In this document: positions 8,722 through 14,927 of the stretch, in pieces
Layout of the letters: the number at the start of each line of letters is the position of its first letter
How positions within the stretch are numbered: the stretch's first letter is position 1
NCBI GenBank assembly: GCA_964342805.1
Contig: CAYFHQ010000050.1
Span: 1 to 25,817 of the forward strand
Source: CAYFHQ01 sp964342805
Lineage (GTDB): Bacteria > Bacillota > Clostridia > Peptostreptococcales > Acidaminobacteraceae
Length of the DNA stretch: 25,817 nt
Reading direction: 5' to 3'
Notes under the pieces: model-generated
What the model saw: only the letters and a program-made list of their open reading frames with translations
What the model was told of the DNA's origin: nothing
Databases searched by the model: none
Made by a program: the position numbers and the translations under genes

Positions 8722-9444
8722 ATGTTGAATATTGTAATGTGTGATGATGTTCAGGAACAAAGAGAGGCCATCCGAGGTCTACTGGAAAACTATATGAACA
8801 AGGCCTCCTTCAGCCTCTTGGAAGAAGAAAGTGGTGAAAAGTTATTGGAGTCCCTAGGGGAAAAACGAGTGGATATTGCCCTACTGGACGTGGAAATGGG
8901 TGATATTAATGGGATCGAAACCGGCCACAAAATCAGAGAAACCAACCCTGACGCCGTGATCATATACATATCCAGCCACAGGAGCTATGCCTTTGACGCC
9001 TTTAAGGTCAGTGCCTTCCAATATCTCTCCAAGCCGGTCCAAGCCCATGAGTTTAAAAAAGTCATGGACGAGAGTCTCAACAGAATTAAAGAGATTGAGT
9101 ACAGAAACGACCAGGAAAGACGTTTTCTTATTGAGCGTAGAACCATCAATGTCAACCTACCCTACCGGGACATCCTCTATTTCGAGAAGAGTCGTCATAA
9201 GGTGATTATTCATAGTGTTAACGAGCGGTTTGAGATTTATGCCTCCTTCAAGGACATCATGGAACGACTCAACATGGAGTGCTTCGTCCAGTGCCACCAG
9301 GGGTACATTGTCAATGTGGAAAAAATCCTCGGCATTCGGGACCGGGTGATCACCCTCAAGGGAACAGAAGCAACACTTCCTGTTAGCAAGCCCAATGTGC
9401 AGGTAGTCAAGGACGCCCTTGCTCGGAAGTTGTTTGGGAGTTAA
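8722..9444 (+). CDS. agrA: AgrA/LytTR-type response regulator
   Basis: Cytoplasmic response regulator of 240 residues. The N-terminal receiver domain has the acidic pair in MCDD, the phosphoacceptor Asp in ALLDVEMGDINGIE (about residue 56) and the Lys in YLSKPV. The C-terminal LytTR DNA-binding domain starts around 135 and includes the family patterns DILYFEKSRHKVIIH and FVQCHQGYIVN. The start is supported by GGGAGGGG a few bases upstream. It directly abuts agrC (TAA followed at once by ATG), so the two are a cognate pair in one transcript. By analogy with Agr systems it would activate the agrB-agrD promoter. LytTR regulators also occur outside Agr, but the adjoining agrC, agrB and agrD settle the call. 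Base composition is closer to the host backbone than that of agrC. Confidence 0.88.
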   Translation: MLNIVMCDDVQEQREAIRGLLENYMNKASFSLLEEESGEKLLESLGEKRVDIALLDVEMGDINGIETGHKIRETNPDAVIIYISSHRSYAFDAFKVSAFQYLSKPVQAHEFKKVMDESLNRIKEIEYRNDQERRFLIERRTINVNLPYRDILYFEKSRHKVIIHSVNERFEIYASFKDIMERLNMECFVQCHQGYIVNVEKILGIRDRVITLKGTEATLPVSKPNVQVVKDALARKLFGS

Positions 9445-10755
9445 ATGGTTATGGATGGATTGATTATTGAATTACCAATTAGCATTATTGAAATCACATT
9501 GATCATGCTGGTTTTTGGGATGTTGTATGAGAAGCGGGATACGGATTTCTGGAGAATGCCTGTTGCTGTAATAATCTTAACGATTATCACGCAGATAAGT
9601 GGACATATGTTTGGTGATCTAGGTATGTTCAGTTTTGCAGTAACCATGACTTCAATGGTGGTTGGTATTTGGATTGTGTATGATTGTCGCATTAGTAGTG
9701 TGTTTATGACATTTTTGGTGATCACACTATTGATTGGTGTTTCAGATTATGTTGGATTGCTAATATCAACTGGAGTTGGTGTTCCTGCTGCGAGCCTGAT
9801 GGAACCAACGGTTCCTCGTCTGGTTGTAGCTGTCTTTAGTAAAATGTTGTTTTTTCTTATAGCTCGGGTTGTTATTGATAAAATCAAGTATATTACTGAG
9901 CTCGATATTCGTCGGATGTCTCAGTTACTCATTGTACTAATCATTAACGTAATATTCCTGTTTCTTGCAGCTGATTTGTATTTTAGCAAGAGAGAGTGGT
10001 TTTCTAATCAAGTCATATTCGCGGTTCTAGTCGTGCTTGGAGTTGTTACGTTGACTATCTTAATCATTCGTATCACTGAGAGTATCGTAACGTACACAAA
10101 GAAGGAACAAGATTGGCAGGTAAAAGAATCTGAGTATCGAAGACAATTGTTTTACATGGATAACCTTCAAAAGTTAACCCAGGAGTTACGATCTCAACGG
10201 CATGATTTTAATCATCATATTGACTGCATTGCTGGCCTTGTTGAAGACAGCAAGAATAATGAAGTTTTATCTTACATTCATGAACTTCAAGATATGCATT
10301 TTTCAGAAGCAAGGGTAGTGGATACCAACCATTCCTACATTACAGCTCTAATGAATACAAAAGCCCAACGGATGCATAATGTAGGGATCAAATTGACCAG
10401 TAACATTTATGTCCCAACAGACATTGGAATTGACCCATTGGATATTTCGATTGTACTAGGAAATACCATGGATAATGCTATCGAAGCTTGTGAAAGAAGT
10501 GATACGGCAGACAAATGGATTCTAGCAGAATCGATGATCAAAGATGGTCATTTTTACATGAAGATCTCAAACTCAAGTGTTACAAAGGTTGAGTTTAATC
10601 AAGACGGTATTCCAGTTACATCAAAAAAGGATAAGGAGAATCATGGATTTGGCATATCGAATATTCAGTTCGTAGTGCAGAAATATGACGGGATATACCA
10701 GTTTAAACAATCAAATAATGTATTCACTGTTAACCTTGCTTTTCCGATTAATTAG
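9445..10755 (+). CDS. agrC: AgrC-like peptide-sensing histidine kinase
   Basis: 436-residue membrane kinase of the HPK10 type. The N-terminal half (about 1-215) is a run of roughly six hydrophobic segments, the part that senses the autoinducing peptide in AgrC. It is followed by a helical dimerisation region with the phosphoacceptor motif SQRHDFNHHIDC (His at about 253), and a HATPase domain with GNTMDNAIEAC (N-box) and a short HGFGISNIQ G-box. These are HPK10 hallmarks. ATG 9445 follows the agrA stop with no gap; ATG 9451 is an alternative. GGGAG at 9435-9439 serves as the binding site. The gene is markedly AT-rich (hand counts of 35-38% GC in sampled lines against about 58% in the ABC genes), suggesting different origin. 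A terminator follows. Confidence 0.88.
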   Translation: MVMDGLIIELPISIIEITLIMLVFGMLYEKRDTDFWRMPVAVIILTIITQISGHMFGDLGMFSFAVTMTSMVVGIWIVYDCRISSVFMTFLVITLLIGVSDYVGLLISTGVGVPAASLMEPTVPRLVVAVFSKMLFFLIARVVIDKIKYITELDIRRMSQLLIVLIINVIFLFLAADLYFSKREWFSNQVIFAVLVVLGVVTLTILIIRITESIVTYTKKEQDWQVKESEYRRQLFYMDNLQKLTQELRSQRHDFNHHIDCIAGLVEDSKNNEVLSYIHELQDMHFSEARVVDTNHSYITALMNTKAQRMHNVGIKLTSNIYVPTDIGIDPLDISIVLGNTMDNAIEACERSDTADKWILAESMIKDGHFYMKISNSSVTKVEFNQDGIPVTSKKDKENHGFGISNIQFVVQKYDGIYQFKQSNNVFTVNLAFPIN

Positions 10756-10774
10756 TCGAATCGTACGTGTTCAG

Positions 10775-10812
10775 AGCCCGATCATGCAACTTTGCTGATT
10801 GGGCTTTTTTAT
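10775..10812 (+). terminator. Intrinsic terminator between agrC and agrB
   Basis: A 10-bp stem (AGCCCGATCA at 10775-10784 with TGATTGGGCT at 10796-10805, one G-T pair) is followed by six Ts. It separates the agrA-agrC transcript from agrB-agrD. Confidence 0.85.
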
Positions 10813-10815
10813 TCT

Positions 10816-10858
10816 TATAGAATAGGACAAAAGTATGAGTTTAACTAAAAGGTTAGTA
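10816..10858 (+). promoter_or_regulatory. Probable agrB-agrD promoter region
   Basis: Downstream of the terminator, TATAGA at 10816-10821 is a plausible -10. TTGCTG at 10792-10797 is 18 bp upstream, inside the terminator loop and arm. An imperfect inverted repeat (TTAACT, AAA, AGGTTAG at about 10841-10856) lies between it and the gene. A separate promoter is expected because of the terminator, but the exact elements and any AgrA site are uncertain. Confidence 0.35.
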
Positions 10859-10877
10859 GATCGTGTTGAGGTGGCCT

Positions 10878-11495
10878 GTGATTCAAGCTATAGCAAAAAA
10901 TATTACCAGAACACTAGTGAAGCAGAATATTATCGAGTTTGATGACTATTCTGTTTATTTATTTGGAATGGAGATGATCGTACTCGCATTTAGTGAGGTC
11001 ATTTTGCTCTTAATGCTAGGTCTTGTCTTGGGAAAAATTCTAGAGGTGTTTGTTTTCTTGGTGTGTTTTGCAGTGCTTAGATCCTATGCAGGAGGTGTAC
11101 ACCTTAATTCTGCGTTAATGTGTCTTACTCTATTTACCACACTTGCATTTTTCGCTGTTTATTCTGTGTCTATCACCCCGATGCATCCTGTTGTTGTTTT
11201 GATAGAGTGTTTGCTATCACTCATACTGGTATTTCGCTATGCACCAATCCAATCACCCAATAGGCCCCTTAGTTCAAGTGAGATTAACGTTTTTGAGAAA
11301 AAATCAAGGCAAGTTGCCTTGTTGTTTTCAATAATACTGATAGCGGCTTCACTGTTTAACAAGTATACGTTGGAGTTATCCATTATAGGCTCACATGCAT
11401 TGTTGTTTGAGTCAATAACATTATTCCCATTTCTAAATAAGAAAGTAGGTGTATCGAATGAAACTGGTTTTAGAAGCGGTAGCAAAAATGGCTAA
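10878..11495 (+). CDS. agrB: AgrB-like cysteine endopeptidase processing the AgrD peptide
   Basis: 205-residue integral membrane peptidase that cuts the AgrD precursor and joins its ring. The N-terminus MIQAIAKNITRTLVKQNIIE matches the AgrB beginning. The catalytic region LRSYAGGVHLNSALMC holds the conserved His and Cys in the correct R-x-x-x-GGxH-x(6)-C layout. The later APIQSPNRPLSSSE is another family signature. Several hydrophobic segments surround these. The start is GTG 10878, preceded by GAGGTGG; the GTG at 10863 would add five residues without family resemblance. Its 3' end overlaps agrD by 38 nt in another frame, implying coupled translation. AT-rich like agrC. Confidence 0.9.
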   Translation: MIQAIAKNITRTLVKQNIIEFDDYSVYLFGMEMIVLAFSEVILLLMLGLVLGKILEVFVFLVCFAVLRSYAGGVHLNSALMCLTLFTTLAFFAVYSVSITPMHPVVVLIECLLSLILVFRYAPIQSPNRPLSSSEINVFEKKSRQVALLFSIILIAASLFNKYTLELSIIGSHALLFESITLFPFLNKKVGVSNETGFRSGSKNG

Positions 11496-11583
11496 GGACG
11501 CTGCGGACTATGGTCAAAACAAGAATAGCTTGTTCATTTTCCACCAGCCCAAGCTACCAGAAAAACTCCAAAAGAAAGACTAA
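11458..11583 (+). CDS. agrD: AgrD-like autoinducing peptide precursor with serine in place of the ring cysteine
   Basis: 41-residue peptide, overlapping the last 38 nt of agrB. Residues 1-20 (MKLVLEAVAKMAKDAADYGQ) form an amphipathic helix like AgrD leaders. Residues 21-28 are NKNSLFIF and then HQPKLPEKLQKKD follows; the QPKxPxxL tail is the clostridial AgrD C-terminal recognition pattern. Aligned with that pattern, the five residues before HQPK form the macrocycle: S24-L-F-I-F28. Thiolactone AgrDs have Cys at position 24. Here Ser would give a lactone, as known for the GBAP peptide of Enterococcus faecalis. There is no Cys anywhere in the peptide. AGGTG at 11447-11451 is a fair ribosome binding site. 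Its base composition looks closer to the host than agrB. A terminator follows 41 bp after the stop. Confidence 0.85.
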   Translation: MKLVLEAVAKMAKDAADYGQNKNSLFIFHQPKLPEKLQKKD

Positions 11584-11624
11584 ACAAAAACCCTATCATC
11601 TCAGTTTAATCACAATAGCCCAGT

Positions 11625-11670
11625 GCGCCATGTTGGTATGCAAACCCGCATCCTAACAGGCGCTTTTTCT
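11625..11670 (+). terminator. Intrinsic terminator after agrB-agrD
   Basis: A long hairpin: outer stem GCGCC (11625-11629) with GGCGC (11659-11663), inner TGTTGG and ATGC segments pairing with GCAT and CCTAACA. Five Ts follow directly. Confidence 0.82.
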
Positions 11671-11727
11671 TGCCCTAATAGATTACAGTAAGTTTAAGGT
11701 TGCCTGTGTTTTGTAATGGTTCTGTAG

Positions 11728-11756
11728 TTGTTATTCCCCCCTGCCATTGGTATGAT
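11728..11756 (+). promoter_or_regulatory. Promoter of the lipoprotein gene
   Basis: TTGTTA (11728-11733) and TATGAT (11751-11756) are spaced 17 bp apart, a good sigma-A type match. The predicted transcript starts about 20 bp before the ribosome binding site GAGGAGGGA of the gene at 11784. Confidence 0.6.
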
Positions 11757-11783
11757 GGTTAAGACAAACGAGGAGGGAATACC

Positions 11784-12518
11784 ATGAACAAGAAATTATC
11801 GGTACTTCTGCTATCGGGTTTGCTACTGTTGACGGCAGTAGGTTGTGACCAGCAGCAGGAGACACCGCCAGAGCAACCCGCTCAGAAGGAAGAAGTAGTT
11901 GTTGAAAAGCCAGAGCCAGTTGTTCTTGATACATATACGGTGAACGTGGTCAAAGAAACCATGACGGTCAAGGTCCTAGGCGACGATCTAGACCTGGAGA
12001 TTGCTTATCCCGTCCTGGGAGAGGTAGAACCGTCACCCCTGGTTGACCGCATTAATGCAACCATGCTCCAACATTTTAAGTCTATCCAGCAACTCTTAGC
12101 AGGAGAGGCCAATGTGGTGGACGCAAAAGTAGAGATCAGCAAGCAAAACAAGAACTTCCTGAGTTTTGCCTACCGGTTTACAACAGACCCTTCAGCCAAT
12201 GGCACGGACCTCTACCACTTGGTCAAGGGAGTAACCCTTGACATGCAGAATGGTGCTCCTGTGGACCTACGGACCTTTATGATGGACGCCAAGAATGACC
12301 CAGCCCTTTGGGCCCTACTGGAGGAAAAGGCAACTGCGGCCATTGCAACAATGGAAAAGGAAGTGGTCAATCCATTTACTGCCTCCATGGTGCCAGAAGC
12401 CTGGATGAATGACCAAGGTCTAGTAGTTTCCTACATGGACCAGGACATGGTTGAACTAACCCTGGCTTTCTCCGAGGAAGAGCTGATCCAGTACTTCCAT
12501 GTGGACATCGACCAGTAA
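11784..12518 (+). CDS. Secreted lipoprotein, DUF4163/DUF3298-like (RsiV-type fold)
   Basis: 244 residues. The signal peptide MNKKLSVLLLSGLLLLTAVGC ends in a lipobox (AVGC, Cys21), so the mature protein is tethered to the outer face of the membrane. A short Gln/Pro/Glu-rich linker follows (QQQETPPEQPAQKEE). The globular part begins near 50. YPVLG then LVDRINATMLQHF fits the DUF4163 beginning, and the end (VELTLAFSEEELIQYF) resembles the DUF3298 part where these domains pair in RsiV- and PdaC-like proteins. No catalytic residues are recognised and the role is unknown. It has its own promoter and a strong terminator, so it is a single-gene unit between the agr cluster and the MarR operon. Confidence 0.8.
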   Translation: MNKKLSVLLLSGLLLLTAVGCDQQQETPPEQPAQKEEVVVEKPEPVVLDTYTVNVVKETMTVKVLGDDLDLEIAYPVLGEVEPSPLVDRINATMLQHFKSIQQLLAGEANVVDAKVEISKQNKNFLSFAYRFTTDPSANGTDLYHLVKGVTLDMQNGAPVDLRTFMMDAKNDPALWALLEEKATAAIATMEKEVVNPFTASMVPEAWMNDQGLVVSYMDQDMVELTLAFSEEELIQYFHVDIDQ

Positions 12519-12582
12519 TAACATTTCGCATGATAGAAAACGCCATGTGAGGCCTTCTACGCAAGCGGAAAACAAGCCTATT

Positions 12583-12632
12583 AGCCACCTATGATCAAGG
12601 GGAAGTCCCCTAATCATAGGTGGCTTTTTTCG
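12583..12632 (+). terminator. Strong intrinsic terminator after the lipoprotein gene
   Basis: A perfect 13-bp stem (AGCCACCTATGAT at 12583-12595 with ATCATAGGTGGCT at 12613-12625), extended inside by AGGGGA/TCCCCT pairing, runs into six Ts. Confidence 0.92.
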
Positions 12633-12669
12633 CTTTTTACAAGGTTGTTCATAGGATGTTCACAAAAGC

Positions 12670-12721
12670 TTAGTTGACTAAGTAATTCCAAAGACGTATA
12701 ATAAGTTAGCCGACTAAGTAA
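12670..12721 (+). promoter_or_regulatory. MarR-operon promoter with two operator copies
   Basis: A near-consensus promoter, TTGACT (12674-12679), 17 bp, TATAAT (12697-12702). Two copies of a 16-bp element bracket it: TTAGTTGACTAAGTAA (12670-12685), overlapping the -35, and TTAGCCGACTAAGTAA (12706-12721), at the transcription start. They match at 14 of 16 bases and begin 36 bp apart. The first is a dyad, CTTAGT-TG-ACTAAG. MarR repressors commonly bind such dyads and block their own promoter. Confidence 0.8.
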
Positions 12722-12733
12722 AAGGAGAGTGTC

Positions 12734-13180
12734 ATGCGAAGCGAAACGTTTAACATGTTTAGAAGGGTCATGCACGACGGAATGATCTATTCCAGGTCCA
12801 AACTAGAAATCATGGGCCTCTATCGTGGCCAGCCCAAGCTTATAAAAATTCTCAGCGAAGAAGATGGACTAACCAAAAAGGAACTTGCTGAAAGGTTTGA
12901 CGTAACCGCACCCACCATCACAAAAATGGTGGAGCGACTTGAAAAGAACGAGTTTGTCTTTACAAAGAAAGATGACAAGGACAAGCGCATTACCCGGGTC
13001 TTTCTCAGTGAAAAGGGCAAGGCCATAAAGGACCAGTTGTCCGATTTTATGGAGGAAGCCGTTGACGTGTACTTTGACGGGATGACCGACCAAGACGTGG
13101 AAACCCTCCACAGGCTCTTGGAGAAGGTCAGCGACAATATCCGCAGCCAGGTGGATTGTTCTGCTTGTGGCAAGAAGTAG
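12734..13180 (+). CDS. MarR-family transcriptional regulator
   Basis: 148-residue dimeric winged-helix repressor. The helix-turn-helix KKELAERFDVTAPTITKMVERLEKN (residues about 48-72, in two parts) is followed by the wing DDKDKRITRVFLSEKG, the classical MarR signature. The C-terminus ends with CSAC followed by GKK, a Cys pair that could act as a redox or metal sensor, though many MarR proteins use small ligands instead. AAAGGAGAG precedes the ATG. It is the first gene of an operon with two ABC half-transporters, 7 bp apart from the first, so it probably represses an exporter. The paired dyads over its promoter are the likely binding sites. Confidence 0.92.
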   Translation: MRSETFNMFRRVMHDGMIYSRSKLEIMGLYRGQPKLIKILSEEDGLTKKELAERFDVTAPTITKMVERLEKNEFVFTKKDDKDKRITRVFLSEKGKAIKDQLSDFMEEAVDVYFDGMTDQDVETLHRLLEKVSDNIRSQVDCSACGKK

Positions 13181-13187
13181 GTGACAT

Positions 13188-14927
13188 GTGAAAAGAATGT
13201 TTGCATACTTAATGAAATACTGGAAGGTTGCCATTTTTGGTCCCCTCTTTATGCTGGTAGAAGTAGGGGTTGACCTCTTTCAACCCCTGATCATGCAGCA
13301 AATTATTGACGTGGGGATCAAACAACAGGACATCCAGATGATCCTCCAGTACGCAGGGGGCATGATCCTCCTCACCCTCCTGGGTTTTATTGGCGGGGCA
13401 GGAAGCGGGGTCTTTTCCACCATTGCCTCCCAGAATGCTGGGGCAGATATCCGGGACAGCCTCTTTAAAAAGGTCCAAACCCTGACCTTTAAGAATCTAG
13501 ACGAGCTGGAGACCGGCCACCTCATTACCCGCTTGACCAATGATGTGGTTCAAATTCAGCAGTTTTTCAACATGCTCCTCAGAATCATGGTACGTGCCCC
13601 CTTCATGATGGTGGGATCCCTGGTCCTGACCTTCTATGTCAGCGTCCGCTATGGGGCCATCCTGGTGGGCATGATCCTTGTCCTCATGGCAGTCATTGCC
13701 TTTGTCATCATCAAGGCGAGACCCCTCTTTAAAAAGGTACAAAGCGCCGTGGACAATGTGAACTCCGTTATGCTTGAAAACCTCAAGGGCATTCGCGTAG
13801 TCAAGGCCTTTGTAAGGCAAGACTATGAAACCAAGCGGTTTGACAAGGTCAACACGGAGCTGAGAGACCTCCAGGTCAGTGCCATGCGCAAGTTCGCCAT
13901 TATTATTCCAGTGATCACCCTGACCCTCAACCTAGGTATTGTGGGTGTCCTCTGGATCGGCGGCTTTGAAGTGGTGGGGGGAACGTCCACCGTAGGTGAG
14001 ATCGTAGCCGTCATCAACTATATTATGCGCCTGCTCTTTGCCCTCATGATGATTGGCATGATCTTCTTCCAGGTGTCCCGGGCAGGGGCCTCTGCTGAAC
14101 GGATCGTGGAGATCCTGGACAAGGAAGCAGAAATCGAAAATGTCTATAGCGAAAAGGCGTCTTCCATCAAGGGCAAGGTGACCTTCGACAAGGTCAACTT
14201 CTCCTATTCAGACGACGGGGAAGATGCGGTTTTACGGGATATCTCATTTGAGGTCAACCAAGGGGAAACCCTGGCCATATTGGGTGCTACCGGGTCCGGC
14301 AAGTCTACCCTGGTCCAGTTGATTCCAAGATTTTATGATGTAGAAAGTGGAACCATCTCCATTGACGACATCAATGTAAAGGACATTCCAACCAACCACC
14401 TGCGGGAAAGCATAGCCTATGTCCAGCAAAGTGCCTTGATTTTCTCAGGTTCTATTGCCTCTAACATCGCCTATGGTCGGGACGCTGACGACTTGCATGC
14501 CATGGAGTCAGACCTTCTGGCAATCGCCCAGGAGGCAGAAGCCAAGGACTTTATACAGGACAAGCCTGATGGTCTAGCCACTGAAATAGGCCAAAGGGGT
14601 GTCAACCTGTCCGGAGGCCAAAAGCAGCGGATTTCCATTGCCAGGACCCTGGCCCACAAGCCACAAATCCTCATTCTCGACGACTCAACCAGTGCGGTTG
14701 ATGTTCAAACTGAGGTAAAAATACAAGACACCTTGAAAAGGTCTTATGGGGGGACCACTGTGATATTGGTGGCCCAGCGCATCTCCTCTGTCCTGGACGC
14801 AGACCGTATACTGGTCTTGGAAGAAGGGCAGATTGTGGGAGACGGCAACCATGAGTACCTGATCCAGTCCAATGCAGTTTACCAAGATATTTATGAGTCT
14901 CAACTGGGCAAGGGGGTGAGCGCATGA
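13188..14927 (+). CDS. ABC exporter half-transporter, subunit with degenerate ATPase site
   Basis: 579-residue type IV ABC exporter subunit with six membrane helices (residues about 1-310) and an ATPase domain (about 335-575). Walker A is GATGSGKST (from 366), the signature LSGGQKQR (474-481), and Walker B ILILDDSTSAVD. The residue after the Walker B Asp498 is Asp499, not the catalytic Glu, and the H-loop His is replaced by Gln in VAQRISSV. These changes are typical of the non-catalytic subunit in heterodimeric exporters such as BmrC/BmrD and TM287/TM288. GTG 13188 is taken as the start with AGGTG just upstream; ATG 13197 is possible. It overlaps the next gene by 4 nt (ATGA). Substrate unknown; multidrug or peptide export is likely. 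Confidence 0.9.
   Translation: MKRMFAYLMKYWKVAIFGPLFMLVEVGVDLFQPLIMQQIIDVGIKQQDIQMILQYAGGMILLTLLGFIGGAGSGVFSTIASQNAGADIRDSLFKKVQTLTFKNLDELETGHLITRLTNDVVQIQQFFNMLLRIMVRAPFMMVGSLVLTFYVSVRYGAILVGMILVLMAVIAFVIIKARPLFKKVQSAVDNVNSVMLENLKGIRVVKAFVRQDYETKRFDKVNTELRDLQVSAMRKFAIIIPVITLTLNLGIVGVLWIGGFEVVGGTSTVGEIVAVINYIMRLLFALMMIGMIFFQVSRAGASAERIVEILDKEAEIENVYSEKASSIKGKVTFDKVNFSYSDDGEDAVLRDISFEVNQGETLAILGATGSGKSTLVQLIPRFYDVESGTISIDDINVKDIPTNHLRESIAYVQQSALIFSGSIASNIAYGRDADDLHAMESDLLAIAQEAEAKDFIQDKPDGLATEIGQRGVNLSGGQKQRISIARTLAHKPQILILDDSTSAVDVQTEVKIQDTLKRSYGGTTVILVAQRISSVLDADRILVLEEGQIVGDGNHEYLIQSNAVYQDIYESQLGKGVSA

Noticed and set aside
11625..11663. Small regulatory RNA downstream of agrD, like RNAIII.
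   Set aside because: The segment is a compact hairpin followed at once by Ts, which is fully explained as a terminator; no separate promoter for an RNA is seen.
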